51,378 nucleotides of DNA from an uncultured bacterium (GCA_903848795.1 CAINHC010000006.1:1-51378); one strand, 5' to 3'; shown: positions 30,931 through 40,201, numbered from the stretch's first letter. Program-made: numbers and translations. The notes: generated by a model from the letters alone, not told the origin.

Positions 30931-32463
30931 ATGTTTAATGAATATTACGAGACAAAATTGCTTAAGAAAAATCATCCAGAGTTACGTGTTATCAATCGCC
31001 AAAATATTGATATAATGAATTGTAAAAAAATTCATATCATCGGAGTTTGTGGAACAGCGATGGGAACGTGTGCATTAATGCTCCGCGATTCCGGTTTTGA
31101 TGTAACCGGATCGGACGTCTCGTTCTGGCCACCAATGGGACCGCTTCTAAAATTGAAGGGCGTAAAAATATTTGAAGGATGGGATGCTAGTTACATTGAG
31201 GATGATGTGGATTTAATTGTTGTGGGTAATGCATGCGCACCAGATCATATTGAAGTAATTGAGGCAATCAGGAAAAATAAGCCATTAATTTCCATGCCAG
31301 AAATTATGGGGCAATATTATGTAGGGAGTGATAAAGAATCTTTTGCTGTCTGTGGTACTCATGGAAAAACTACAACAACAGGGCTCTTGGCATATGTTCT
31401 ATCTGAAATTGAAGAAGACCCAACATATTTGATTGGTGGTGTAATGCAAAATTACATTTCAAAAGTTGATAAAGAAAAAACCATTGAAGGCACAAGTCAT
31501 CATGTGGGGAAGGGGAAATATGCAGTGTTTGAAGGGGATGAATACGATACTTCTTTTTTCGATGCAAGGCCAAAGTTTCTACACTATCGTCCTGCGTATT
31601 CCATTATTACCTCTGTAGAATGGGATCATATTGATATTTATCCTGACGTCCCAACATATACAAAAGCCTTCGAGCATTTAATACAAATAACGGAAAAGGG
31701 ACTTGTCATTTCTGATGAATATCCGCTACTAAATAAATTAATTTTAAATACACAACACAAGGCCAAGGTTTTAGTTTATGGAATGACAAACACTGCGGAC
31801 TTATATCCAGTTCTGAAAAAGATTGATACGGAAGGCCAGCACTTTGAATTATTTATCAAAGGAGAATCATATGGAGATTATGTTGTGCCGATGTATGGTG
31901 AATACAATATGCTTAATGCTGTTTCTGTATTGGGAGTAATGCACTTAGCTAATATTGATATAAAAAGTGAAAAAGTCTGTGAAGCCATTTCAAGTTTTCC
32001 TGGAATGAAGAGGAGACAAGAAATTGTTTTTAAGAATAATGATTTTGTTATAATCGATGATTTTGCTCATCATCCAACAGCTGTTGCTGAAACAGTTAAG
32101 GGTATTAAAGAGAGATTTCTAAAGAGAAGAATCGTTGCTGTATTTGAACCGAGATCAAGTACAAGTCGCCGTAAAATATTTGAGCACACTTATCCAATTG
32201 CACTTGCGGAGGCTGATATAATTGGTATAAAAATTCCACCATTTAAAGCAGAGGTTGATTCTGGTCAGGACTTACTTGATCCACAAGTTGTGAAAGAAGA
32301 AACTGAGAAATTGGGTAAAACAGTGATACTTGCAAGTACTGCTTTGGAGCTATCTGATTTAATAATTCCCATCTTAAAATCAGGAGATGTAATAGTCGTG
32401 ATGAGTAATGGTTCATTTGATGGAATACATAAGTTGATTGAGGATGGGGTTTTGGGTAGATAG
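30931..32463 (+). CDS. mpl: Mpl-type UDP-N-acetylmuramate:peptide ligase
   Basis: A 510-aa Mur ligase. The Rossmann-like start IHIIGVCGTAMGTCALML and SDVSFWPPMGPLL match Mpl better than MurC. The P-loop is GTHGKTTTT (142-150), the central EGDEYDTSFFDARPKFLHYRP is diagnostic of Mpl, and the C-terminal domain has AHHPTAVAETV and FEPRSSTSRR. Mpl attaches recycled tripeptide (or tetrapeptide) to UDP-MurNAc; in a CPR cell it could stand in for MurC. TATACA at 30917-30922 puts the transcript start at 30931. The later ATG at 31015 is closer to the family's normal start, and the first 28 residues are not alignable, so either start is possible. Confidence 0.85.
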   Translation: MFNEYYETKLLKKNHPELRVINRQNIDIMNCKKIHIIGVCGTAMGTCALMLRDSGFDVTGSDVSFWPPMGPLLKLKGVKIFEGWDASYIEDDVDLIVVGNACAPDHIEVIEAIRKNKPLISMPEIMGQYYVGSDKESFAVCGTHGKTTTTGLLAYVLSEIEEDPTYLIGGVMQNYISKVDKEKTIEGTSHHVGKGKYAVFEGDEYDTSFFDARPKFLHYRPAYSIITSVEWDHIDIYPDVPTYTKAFEHLIQITEKGLVISDEYPLLNKLILNTQHKAKVLVYGMTNTADLYPVLKKIDTEGQHFELFIKGESYGDYVVPMYGEYNMLNAVSVLGVMHLANIDIKSEKVCEAISSFPGMKRRQEIVFKNNDFVIIDDFAHHPTAVAETVKGIKERFLKRRIVAVFEPRSSTSRRKIFEHTYPIALAEADIIGIKIPPFKAEVDSGQDLLDPQVVKEETEKLGKTVILASTALELSDLIIPILKSGDVIVVMSNGSFDGIHKLIEDGVLGR

Positions 32464-32559
32464 CTTTTTCTGTTGAGATAAAATAATGATCGTACTAATC
32501 TAGCATCCCTTTGTGTTCAGGCTACTGAACATAGTTGACACTTAATTAACTCTTTCGTT

Positions 32560-32586
32560 GTGTTAATTTTGTACGTGTGGTATAAA
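32560..32586 (+). promoter_or_regulatory. Promoter of the orphan gene at 32596
   Basis: A TTGTGT box, 17-bp spacer and TATAAA (32581-32586) place the start of transcription 2-3 nt before the ATG at 32596. Confidence 0.5.
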
Positions 32587-32595
32587 GCTACTCAG

Positions 32596-32967
32596 ATGAC
32601 AACTAAAGCAGATACCTGCGAAAAGTTATGGAGATTACTTTTTGCTGATAATAATGCTCGTTATCCAGAGAGACAGCTTTCATCGATAAAGTTTCGAATA
32701 ATCAAATGGACTAAAGCTGAATACGGCGACGTTGTGACTTTAAATGGCGGCGAGATATGGGGTGGCAAATTAAAGTCCCATCCCTTCTGGCTACTATGCA
32801 ATGGCCGTAGAGTCCTTTTGGATTCGCTGAAGGAGCAATTTGACGCAGGTCAAATCGTTCTCGAGCTAGTCTTTGATTTGGATGCGAGTTATCTCGTTGT
32901 CCTAGTTAATGGAGAGCTTGATTCTGTACGTTCGTTCAATTATTTACTACATCCTCGGAAGGCTTAG
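32596..32967 (+). CDS. Orphan protein of unknown function, 123 aa
   Basis: I do not recognise this protein. It is predicted soluble alpha/beta with a helical start (KLWRLLFADNNARYPERQL) and beta-strands after (VVTLNGGEIWGGKL, FWLLCNGRRVLLDSL, IVLELVFDLDASYLVVLVNG). The ATG at 32596 is preferred because a -10 box ends at 32586; the upstream ATG-less extension from 32560 would overlap the promoter. It is another GC-richer islet gene with its own perfect 8-bp-stem terminator, inserted between the Mpl-type ligase and frr. Confidence 0.55.
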   Translation: MTTKADTCEKLWRLLFADNNARYPERQLSSIKFRIIKWTKAEYGDVVTLNGGEIWGGKLKSHPFWLLCNGRRVLLDSLKEQFDAGQIVLELVFDLDASYLVVLVNGELDSVRSFNYLLHPRKA

Positions 32968-32995
32968 CGCTCTGCACTGAGCATCAATCTCCAAC

Positions 32996-33045
32996 CCGCC
33001 CGGCAACCTGATGAAAAGGGAAGCCGGGCGTTCATCGTTCTGTAT
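32996..33045 (+). terminator. Terminator of the orphan gene at 32596
   Basis: CGCCCGGC (32997-33004) / GCCGGGCG (33023-33030), then a T-rich run. Confidence 0.75.
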
Positions 33046-33127
33046 TTTAATATAATTCTCTGTTAATTATCTGTTGTTAATTATCTGTTTTACCAAACCC
33101 GCCCCTTGTGATATCATTGTGAGTATT

Positions 33128-33679
33128 ATGACATACGATTTTTCTTCATTTAAACAAAAAACAAAGGGAACAGAGGAATGGCTGGTAAAAGAATTAGCCG
33201 GGGTACGAACTGGTAGAGCAACTGTTTCATTTCTTGACGGGGTAAAGGTTGATTCTTATGGTAGTGCAATGCATCTTTCTGGTGTTGCTAGTCTAAATAC
33301 TGAGGACCCAAGGACGATCAGAATTACTCCATGGGATAGAAGTCAAACTCAAGCAATTGAAAAAGCAATTAACTTGGCAGATTTAGGTGTTGCAGTGAGT
33401 GTTGATGATAAAGGGCTTCGCGTTATCTTTCCAGAACTAACTGGAGAGAGAAGACAGCAACTTGCAAAGATAGCTAAGCAAAAGCTTGAGGAATCAAAAA
33501 TCGCTCTTAGAAGAGAAAGAGGAGATATTTCTGATGATTTGAATAAAAAGAAAAAGGAAGGGGAAATGAGTGAGGATGAAATGACAAGATCAAAAATAGA
33601 AATGGAAAAAATCGTAAAGGAATGCGAAGCGCGACTAGAAGAAGCTTATGCAAAGAAGGAAAGCGAGATCCTAATTTAA
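33128..33679 (+). CDS. frr: Ribosome recycling factor
   Basis: A 183-aa protein that splits post-termination ribosomes with EF-G. Seen are the start FSSFKQKTKGTEEWLVKELAGVRTGRAT, the domain II core DPRTIRITPWDRSQTQAIEKAI, and the long helices RQQLAKIAKQKLEESKIALRRER and KKKKEGEMSEDEMTRSKIEMEKI. Length is normal. The ATG at 33128 is set by alignment; the open frame upstream to 33074 is not part of the family. It is 17 bp ahead of rseP, with which it is commonly linked. Confidence 0.95.
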   Translation: MTYDFSSFKQKTKGTEEWLVKELAGVRTGRATVSFLDGVKVDSYGSAMHLSGVASLNTEDPRTIRITPWDRSQTQAIEKAINLADLGVAVSVDDKGLRVIFPELTGERRQQLAKIAKQKLEESKIALRRERGDISDDLNKKKKEGEMSEDEMTRSKIEMEKIVKECEARLEEAYAKKESEILI

Positions 33680-33696
33680 TACATAATAAATAATAG

Positions 33697-34845
33697 ATGA
33701 TATCAACCACAATAATTTTTCTACTGGTTCTAACTTTACTTATTGCCGTCCATGAGATGGGGCACTTCCTAGCTGCAAAACTCTTCAAGATTAGAGTAGA
33801 CAATTTCGCTATCGGATTCCCACCAAGGCTTGTTAGTAAGATGATTGGCAAGACAAGATTCTCAATTAATCTAGTTCCACTTGGCGGATATGTCACAATT
33901 CATGGTGAAAACCCAGAGGATAGTGTGACTCATGATAGTATTTTGGCAAAACCAAAGTGGCAACAAATTATTGTACTAATTGCCGGCGTTACTTTTAATG
34001 TTATTCTAGCCTATATTTTCCTCGTTGCAACTTTAATGTTCGGTACAAAAGTCTCTGTCGATACATTCCCTGGAGAAGTTGTTCGTGATCCAAAGCTAAT
34101 TATTACAATGGTGGCACCTGGTTCACCAGCAGACCTCATTGGTATTAAGGCAGGGGACGAAATACTTTCAATTTCAAATGGTAAAGATTTATTTGCAAGT
34201 ACAACGCTCTCAACATTAAATGTTCAAAAAGCTATCTCCACTGCTGAGTCTAACGTTTCTGTGACTGTCAAAAGATCATCACTGCTCACTGTGGATAGTG
34301 GACAATCAAAAAGTACATCAACCATAGAGAGAACTAAAGATGAAGCTGTCGCTTATAGATTTGTTCCAGTAACTGGAATTGTTCAAGGTAAAAAGGCGGC
34401 TGGAATTTCTATGGACATGATAGGGGAGGCAAAGCTTGGATTTTTTAAATCCTTCTACTATGCAGGAATTCAAACTTATAGTTTGTTAGAAAATATTACA
34501 GTGGGACTTGCTGGATTTATTGGAAATATTTTCATCGGAAAAGGAAGTCTTAAGGAAGTAACAGGTCCAGTTGGAATTGCAAATGTTGTAGGAAATTCTG
34601 CAAAGACCGGCGTTGCTGAGCTCCTAATGATTATCGCTGTAATTTCTGCAAACCTTGCTGTTATTAACATGGTACCATTCCCAGCTCTTGACGGAGGTAG
34701 GGTTGTTGTGGTGATTTTAGAAGCCATAATCAGACGCCCAATTAATGCAAAAATCATTGGATGGGTAAACGGCATAGGTTTTATACTCCTTATTGGCTTG
34801 ATGCTTGTGGTGACCTTCAAGGATGTGTTTTACATGTTTAAATAG
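33697..34845 (+). CDS. rseP: RseP-family site-2 intramembrane metalloprotease
   Basis: A 382-aa membrane zinc protease that cleaves transmembrane substrates inside the bilayer. The zinc site is HEMGH (19-23) in the first membrane helix. The family motif RVDNFAIGFPPRL follows, a PDZ domain lies near residues 125-175 (APGSPADLIGIKAGDEILSIS), and the second active-site segment is INMVPFPALDGGRV with the zinc-binding Asp. The last helix is at the C-terminus. In CPR the substrate is unknown; anti-sigma factor or signal-peptide cleavage are the family's roles. It leads into mreB with ~70 bp between. Confidence 0.92.
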   Translation: MISTTIIFLLVLTLLIAVHEMGHFLAAKLFKIRVDNFAIGFPPRLVSKMIGKTRFSINLVPLGGYVTIHGENPEDSVTHDSILAKPKWQQIIVLIAGVTFNVILAYIFLVATLMFGTKVSVDTFPGEVVRDPKLIITMVAPGSPADLIGIKAGDEILSISNGKDLFASTTLSTLNVQKAISTAESNVSVTVKRSSLLTVDSGQSKSTSTIERTKDEAVAYRFVPVTGIVQGKKAAGISMDMIGEAKLGFFKSFYYAGIQTYSLLENITVGLAGFIGNIFIGKGSLKEVTGPVGIANVVGNSAKTGVAELLMIIAVISANLAVINMVPFPALDGGRVVVVILEAIIRRPINAKIIGWVNGIGFILLIGLMLVVTFKDVFYMFK

Positions 34846-34913
34846 GCGTTCTATTATAGCTCGTGACAAGTTGATTATAGTCTATATTTTATATAGAATG
34901 GGCCTTATAAATC

Positions 34914-35978
34914 ATGTTCAAAAATATCAAAGACAAATTTCTAAAGATGACTTCCAATGAGATCGGTATTGATCTTGGTACAGCTAATACTCTTGTCTAT
35001 GTTTCTGGAAGAGGGGTTATAATTAATGAACCATCTGTTGTTGCGGTGAATCAAAAAACCGGAAGAGTTGTTGCGGTTGGTGCACAAGCAAAGGCAATGC
35101 TTGGAAGAACTCCAGGTCACATCGTCGCAGTTCGACCAATTGTTGATGGAGTTATTTCTGATTTTGAAGTAACAGAAGAAATGCTTTCTTATTTAATTAA
35201 AAAAGCAGAAGAGCTATCCAAAAAAATGCTTGGTCCAAAAGTTGTTGTTGGAGTTCCTTATGGAGTTACAAACGTGGAGCGTCGCGCTGTAAGAGACGCT
35301 GCAAGAAATGCTGGCGCAAGAGAAGTTCATATTATTGAGGAACCTATGGCAGCTGCAATTGGTATAAGACTACCAGTTAGAGAAGCTACAGGAAGTATGA
35401 TTGTGGATATCGGAGGAGGTACAACGGATATTGCTGTGATTTCTTTGGGTGGAATTGTTCGTGCAAAGAATCTAAAAGTTGCCGGAGATAAATTAAATAG
35501 TGATATAATGTCTTATATCAGAAATGAATTTAAAATTCTGATTGGGGAGAAGACAGCAGAGGATTTGAAGATTGCCATCGCGACTGTGATAGAGCATAAA
35601 CCAGCGCTTGAAGCTGCGATAAGAGGGCGAGATTTGGTTACTGGTCTTCCTCGTGAAGTAATCGTAACTGACTCTGATATTAGAGAAGCTATCGGTCCGT
35701 CAATGGACACTTTTCTAGAATCGGTTAAGGAAGTCCTAGAGACCACTCCACCTGAAATACTTGCTGATGTTATGAGAAATGGAATCCATCTTGCTGGAGG
35801 TGGGGCACTCATTAGGGGGCTTCCTGAAGTCTTGTCAAAGTATGTTGGTATTCCCGTTCATGTTGCTGATGATCCGCTTACTGCCGTAGCAAGGGGTGCT
35901 GGTATAATATTAGAGGATATGGATGTGTTTGAGGAAATGCTAATTCAAAATGAAGATGAGCTACCTACTAGGAAATAA
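34914..35978 (+). CDS. mreB: MreB-type actin homologue (cluster copy)
   Basis: A 354-aa bacterial actin. Phosphate-1 is GIDLGTANTLVYVSGRG, phosphate-2 is IVDIGGGTTDIAVISLGG, and the adenosine motif is GIHLAGGGALIRGL. All MreB positions are intact and the C-terminus is longer than in the first copy. It is followed with a 29-bp overlap by mreC, then by a short MreD-like protein and PBP2, the standard elongation set without RodA in view. Having two mreB genes, one inside and one outside the cluster, suggests two filament systems or a heteropolymer. Confidence 0.94.
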   Translation: MFKNIKDKFLKMTSNEIGIDLGTANTLVYVSGRGVIINEPSVVAVNQKTGRVVAVGAQAKAMLGRTPGHIVAVRPIVDGVISDFEVTEEMLSYLIKKAEELSKKMLGPKVVVGVPYGVTNVERRAVRDAARNAGAREVHIIEEPMAAAIGIRLPVREATGSMIVDIGGGTTDIAVISLGGIVRAKNLKVAGDKLNSDIMSYIRNEFKILIGEKTAEDLKIAIATVIEHKPALEAAIRGRDLVTGLPREVIVTDSDIREAIGPSMDTFLESVKEVLETTPPEILADVMRNGIHLAGGGALIRGLPEVLSKYVGIPVHVADDPLTAVARGAGIILEDMDVFEEMLIQNEDELPTRK

Positions 35979-36759
35979 ATATAATTCTAATTCGAAAAAA
36001 TCTTTCAGTAAAACGCAATTTATTGGATTGTTAGTTTTGTTTATCGTTTGTGTCTTACTTTATCTGTTTGCTGGTAAATCGTTAATAAGTACAGTTCAAA
36101 ATGTTAGAGCATATGTGGTAAATGGTTCAAATGAGCCAAGATTTATTCCAAGAAATTTAGCAGAGCAGGCATTAATTAAATCTTTACAGACCGAAAATGA
36201 GTATTTAAGGTCCTTGCTTGGTAAAACACCCGATGATTCTAATATGATTTTAGCGGGAGTAATCGAGCGCCCTCCAAGAACACCATATGATTCCCTTGTT
36301 ATCGATATTGGTTCTGATCAAGACATCTTGGAGGGAGATATGGTATTTTCTGATAGTGTATATGCAATCGGCATGATTTCTTCTGTTTCAAGTCATACTT
36401 CAACAGTTACATTGTTTTCTTCAGCTGGACAAAAGATCGACGCTCTAATTAATTCTCCAATAGAGGGGGTTAAGGATGATTCGGGTGTTGGCACAAGTAC
36501 AGTCAAGGCAAAAATTAAAGACACTTTGAATCCAGTAGTTGCTGAAGGTCAAGGTGGAGGAAACTTTTATATTAAACTACCAAAAAATATTCAAGTTAAA
36601 GTTGGTGATCCTGTTGTTTGGCCGTCGACTGAAACAATTTTGCTTGGTGCGGTCGAGATTATTAATTCTGGTGAAGGTGAAGCCTATTCTCAGCTTCGCT
36701 TTAAAAGCCCTATTAATATGAACTCTCTACGATATGTTCAAGTCAAAAAGGTTTTATAG
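35950..36759 (+). CDS. mreC: Cell-shape protein MreC
   Basis: A 269-aa bitopic membrane protein that couples MreB to wall synthases. It has one helix near residues 20-40 (FIGLLVLFIVCVLLYLFAG), a coiled-coil with ALIKSLQTENEYLRSLLG, then the two beta-barrel halves (LAGVIERPPRTPYDSLVIDIGSDQDI; GDPVVWPSTETILLGAVEII). The start overlaps the mreB end; ATGs at 35950 and 35956 are both possible. It overlaps mreD by 26 bp, so the three genes are probably translationally coupled. Confidence 0.9.
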   Translation: MKMSYLLGNKYNSNSKKSFSKTQFIGLLVLFIVCVLLYLFAGKSLISTVQNVRAYVVNGSNEPRFIPRNLAEQALIKSLQTENEYLRSLLGKTPDDSNMILAGVIERPPRTPYDSLVIDIGSDQDILEGDMVFSDSVYAIGMISSVSSHTSTVTLFSSAGQKIDALINSPIEGVKDDSGVGTSTVKAKIKDTLNPVVAEGQGGGNFYIKLPKNIQVKVGDPVVWPSTETILLGAVEIINSGEGEAYSQLRFKSPINMNSLRYVQVKKVL

Positions 36760-37009
36760 CGGACTGATAATATTTGTTTCAATATTCACTCTCAGTTGGT
36801 GGGTGCCATTGATACTGTCTATAATTGCATCATGGTTCTATCTTTATTATGAAGCAATAATTTTCGGATTCCTTTTGGATTTGTTATATAGAAGCGATCT
36901 GTTTGTTACCTTTTATGGTAGACACATCCATCTCTTTTTTACCATACTAATGACAGTGATTGTAATTTTGTTTAGATTAATTAAAAAGCGCGTTAGGTTT
37001 TATTCATAA
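36734..37009 (+). CDS. mreD: Short MreD-like membrane protein
   Basis: A 91-aa, highly hydrophobic protein in the mreD position between mreC and mrdA. It has about three membrane segments (LIIFVSIFTLSWWVPLILSIIASWFYLY, AIIFGFLLDLLY, LFFTILMTVIVILFRLI). The GFLLDLLY segment corresponds to the G..LDL part of MreD. At 91 residues it is much shorter than typical MreD (~160). Naming relies on position and topology. Confidence 0.7.
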   Translation: MFKSKRFYSGLIIFVSIFTLSWWVPLILSIIASWFYLYYEAIIFGFLLDLLYRSDLFVTFYGRHIHLFFTILMTVIVILFRLIKKRVRFYS

Positions 37010-37074
37010 TAAATTGGCTTAAATTTGTTTAATCTATAATAAATTATCAATAATAAAGTCTATCTAGAATTAAA

Positions 37075-38985
37075 ATGTTCAAAAGAAAAAGAAGATCATC
37101 TAAAAATGCAGAGATAAACCCAGAAGATATATTTTTGGATTCTTCTAACTTGCCACACTTTGATACAGATCAATTTGAGGGAAGAATCGAAAAGCCTATA
37201 CCTTTGAAAAATATAATTATTGCAGGGTGCGTCTTTGCTGTCGTTGCTGTTTTATATATTTATCAAATAGCAAATATTCAGATTTCACAAGGGGAAAGTT
37301 TCAGAAAAACTGCAGAAAATAATCACCTCGATCACAGCTTAATTTTTGCAGAACGTGGCGCAATTATGGATAGATATGGAAAGCTTTTGGCATGGAACAA
37401 GATTGATGAAAATCAGACGGAATTTTCTCTAAGGTCTTATCGGGAAAACGCGGGTACTCACAATTTGCTTGGTTATGTTAAGTATCCTCAAAAAGATAAA
37501 TCGGGATTTTATTATAATACAGAGCTAAAGGGTGCCGATGGGGCTGAAAAATATTTTAATAATAATCTATTGGGTCAAAACGGTATCAAGATTGTTGAGA
37601 CGGACGTTCATGGAAAGATATACCCAGGAAGCCTTATTAAGCCCACAGTCAATGGTTCGGACCTTATACTGACAATTGATGCCAAACTGCAAGAAGCCCT
37701 TTATTCGGCCATTAAAGACATTGCTGGGCGTTCTGGATTCAAGAGTGGGGCAGGAGTTATAATGGATGTAAATACGGGGGAAATATTGAGTAGTGTATCT
37801 TTTCCAGAGTATGATAGTAATGTGATGACGGATGGTAGTGATGCTGAAAAGATCAATGGTTATTTATCTAATAGCTCTAACTTATTCTTGGACAGAGTTA
37901 GCGACGGTCTTTACACTCCAGGATCTATCATCAAGCCATTCTTTGCGCTAGCTGCACTTAATGAAGGAATTATTTCACCTGATAAGCAAATCGAAAGTAC
38001 AGGACAATTGAAGGTTCCAAACCCATATCAGCCAGGAGAGTTTACAATTTTTAAAGACTGGAAAATTAATGGTTGGACTGATATGAGAAAAGCCATCGCT
38101 GTTTCTTCTGACGTTTATTTTTATGAGATTGGTGGAGGATTTCCAGGGCAAAAAGGTCTTGGAATTGATAGAATAGACAAATACTCTAGAATTTTTGGTT
38201 TTGGTTCATCTGTTGCAAATAATTATTTTAATGGAAAGGCTGGTGTCATTCCAAATCAAGAATGGAAAAAAGAAAACTTCAATGGAGATATTTGGAGAAT
38301 CGGAGATACATACCACACCGCAATTGGACAATATGGTTTTCAAGTGACACCTATTCAAACTGTTAGAGCGGTTTCTGCTATCGCAAACGGGGGATACTTA
38401 GTTACTCCAACCTTGAATATGGCTTCTACGACATCTGAATACACAGCGCAGGGTATGCAAAGAGATGCTAGTGTTTTAAGCGAATTTGGTTTGCAGGATC
38501 AAAGACAGGTTCAAAATAAAATTGGTATAGATAAGGCAAGCTATTTCAATGTGGTGCGAGAGGGGATGAGAATGGCTGTGACTGATGGAACGATGAAGCC
38601 ATTGAATGTTCCTTATGTAAAAATTGCTGGCAAAACTGGAACAGCTCAACTTGGAACACTTAAAAAATATATTAACTCTTGGTCCGTTGGTTTCTGGCCA
38701 GCAGAAAAACCAAGATATGCTTTTGTAATGATGATGGAGCACGGTCCTAGTGATGCAACTTATGGAGCAACATCTGTTATGCGGTTATTGTTAGATTGGA
38801 TGAATATTTATGCAAAGCAATATTTCTTGGATTATGTCCCACCTAAGGTTGAAACAATACCAGCTCCAACGGACTCAGCATCGCCTGCGGAATCTGGTAG
38901 TAGTACAGATAATACTCAAATTGATAGTAGCGGTATCAGTACAAGTACGATTAATGGGCTAAATGAAATAGAGAGGGTAAATTAG
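37075..38985 (+). CDS. mrdA: Penicillin-binding protein 2 (elongation transpeptidase)
   Basis: A 636-aa class B PBP that crosslinks side-wall peptidoglycan. There is one membrane helix (about 46-65) and the N-terminal pedestal with AERGAIMDRYGKLLAWN. The transpeptidase motifs are SIIK (284-287), SSD (344-346, in the SxN position) and KTGT (520-523). The SxN motif carries Asp in place of Asn, which is seen in PBP2-type enzymes. The C-terminal ~50 residues are a Ser/Thr/Pro-rich tail (APTDSASPAESGSSTDNTQ), probably disordered outside the cell. It follows the mreBCD genes, as usual. Confidence 0.93.
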   Translation: MFKRKRRSSKNAEINPEDIFLDSSNLPHFDTDQFEGRIEKPIPLKNIIIAGCVFAVVAVLYIYQIANIQISQGESFRKTAENNHLDHSLIFAERGAIMDRYGKLLAWNKIDENQTEFSLRSYRENAGTHNLLGYVKYPQKDKSGFYYNTELKGADGAEKYFNNNLLGQNGIKIVETDVHGKIYPGSLIKPTVNGSDLILTIDAKLQEALYSAIKDIAGRSGFKSGAGVIMDVNTGEILSSVSFPEYDSNVMTDGSDAEKINGYLSNSSNLFLDRVSDGLYTPGSIIKPFFALAALNEGIISPDKQIESTGQLKVPNPYQPGEFTIFKDWKINGWTDMRKAIAVSSDVYFYEIGGGFPGQKGLGIDRIDKYSRIFGFGSSVANNYFNGKAGVIPNQEWKKENFNGDIWRIGDTYHTAIGQYGFQVTPIQTVRAVSAIANGGYLVTPTLNMASTTSEYTAQGMQRDASVLSEFGLQDQRQVQNKIGIDKASYFNVVREGMRMAVTDGTMKPLNVPYVKIAGKTGTAQLGTLKKYINSWSVGFWPAEKPRYAFVMMMEHGPSDATYGATSVMRLLLDWMNIYAKQYFLDYVPPKVETIPAPTDSASPAESGSSTDNTQIDSSGISTSTINGLNEIERVN

Positions 38986-39064
38986 GCTAAAGTCAATGTA
39001 AACTACGCATTATAGACTTATTTATAGGCGTAAAACCATACTATATTTTTACGATTTTCTGGTC

Positions 39065-39093
39065 TTGTCAAGATGTGGTAAATGGTTTATACT
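39065..39093 (+). promoter_or_regulatory. Promoter of greA
   Basis: TTGTCA (39065-39070), 17-bp spacer, TATACT (39088-39093). The start of transcription is ~14 nt before the ATG at 39114, excluding the upstream in-frame ATG at 39075. Confidence 0.65.
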
Positions 39094-39113
39094 TTGCGTC
39101 TTATTTAAAAAAT

Positions 39114-39578
39114 ATGTCATCAAAAGATTATTTATCAAAAGCGCGATTCGATGAGTTAAAGGGAGAACTTGAAACACTGAAGACTGTTAAGCGTCAAGAA
39201 ATTGCGCAAAATCTTGAGTTTGCAAAAGCCCTTGGGGATTTGTCGGAGAATGCTGAATACAATGAAGCACGTGAAGCGCAAGCTACACTGGAGGATAGAA
39301 TTTCTCAGATAGAGAATGTTCTTACTCATGCCCAGATTATTGAATCACATCACAGCGATAAGGTGGAGATTGGTTCTGTAGTTCATGTTAAAACATCCTT
39401 GAGTAAGACCGAAAAGGTTTACACTCTTGTTGGATCAGAAGATGCTGATATGTCAGCTGGCAAGATCTCATTCAAATCTCCTGTTGGTCAAGCTCTACTT
39501 GGAAAGAAGAAAGGAGACAAATTCAAATTCACAACTCCAGCTGGGGAGGCGGATTATCATATAATTTCTATCGAATAG
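39114..39578 (+). CDS. greA: Transcription elongation factor GreA
   Basis: A 154-aa protein that enters the RNA polymerase secondary channel and stimulates cleavage of backtracked RNA. The N-terminal coiled coil has the acidic tip GDLSENAEYNEAREAQ, the hallmark with the catalytic Asp/Glu pair. The C-terminal domain carries GSVVHVKTS, ISFKSPVGQALLGKKKGDKFKFTTPAG. Length and motifs are typical. The gene ends 8 bp before a diverged GGGGTCTGACACC module. Confidence 0.95.
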   Translation: MSSKDYLSKARFDELKGELETLKTVKRQEIAQNLEFAKALGDLSENAEYNEAREAQATLEDRISQIENVLTHAQIIESHHSDKVEIGSVVHVKTSLSKTEKVYTLVGSEDADMSAGKISFKSPVGQALLGKKKGDKFKFTTPAGEADYHIISIE

Positions 39579-39586
39579 GGGAATAG

Positions 39587-39632
39587 GGGTCTGACACCAT
39601 ACGCGACAAAAAATATGTGTTCTAATTTGTAA
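39587..39632 (+). repeat. Diverged GGGGTC promoter module downstream of greA
   Basis: GGGGTCTGACACC, then an A-rich spacer and TGTTCTAAT, repeat the order palindrome - spacer - extended -10 found at 8692, 17945 and 28451. Here no plus-strand gene follows; the next gene is convergent. This copy is therefore positioned like a relic or terminator-linked copy. Confidence 0.5.
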
Positions 39633-39676
39633 CTTTATAGACATACAAACACATTAGGTAAACAAAAAAAACAAAG

Positions 39677-39707
39677 GCGCATCCTTGCAAAGGATACGCT
39701 TTTTTTG
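39677..39707. terminator. Bidirectional terminator between greA and orphan gene
   Basis: GCG-ATCCTT / AAGGAT-CGC stem with one C-A mismatch, followed by TTTTTTTG on the plus strand and by a T-run on the minus strand. Confidence 0.75.
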
Positions 39708-39751
39708 TTGTGACACGAAGTTGTGGAATCGCGGTGAGGAAGTTACGTTGA

Positions 39752-40201
39752 TCACGTAGATCCAATTTCATGAACGTAATCCCAAAAACATTCTTTGTTT
39801 GGGCACTGAAGCATCTCAACCTTGGCAACTTCCCATTTGATTATTTTGGGATCTCTTATCCAGGTCCGGAAATTGACAACAGGTTTGGTCCATGTTGTCT
39901 TTTCCAGAAAAACTGTTGTACGACTTTTCGGCTCGAATTTATCAATTTTACCTATGGCCCATCTTGCTGATTGGCCTTTTTTGACTTTGATGGTCGTCTT
40001 GCCGTTGGGGTTGCTAAAACGGAATGTGTACCTTGTCTTTACGAATTTGTCTGTTTTAGTCATGTGGCTTATTGCCTTGACATCTGCAGCGTTCATCAGA
40101 CGCTTCTTTGTTGCGGGCTTCTCTCCCGCTTTTAGTTCGCGCCTAAAGAGTGTAACTGGTGATGTCGGTGGAATCGTTGTGTTGGTCGGTGATGTTGGCA
40201 T
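39752..40201 (-). CDS. Orphan basic protein of unknown function, 149 aa
   Basis: I do not recognise this protein. The first ~20 residues are Pro/Thr-rich (TSPTNTTIPPTSPVT). The rest is strongly basic with beta-like segments (TRYTFRFSNPNGKTTIKVKKGQSARWAIGKID; TVFLEKTTWTKPVVNFRTWI) and ends with CPNKEC (about residues 133-138). The CxxxxC pair could be a single metal or disulfide site. It is convergent with greA and upstream of the mraZ operator region. It is another GC-richer islet gene. Confidence 0.5.
   Translation of the reverse strand: MPTSPTNTTIPPTSPVTLFRRELKAGEKPATKKRLMNAADVKAISHMTKTDKFVKTRYTFRFSNPNGKTTIKVKKGQSARWAIGKIDKFEPKSRTTVFLEKTTWTKPVVNFRTWIRDPKIIKWEVAKVEMLQCPNKECFWDYVHEIGST

Noticed and set aside
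36539-36721. Small ORF inside mreC in another frame
   Set aside because: It is a shadow of the well-supported mreC frame with no start signal.
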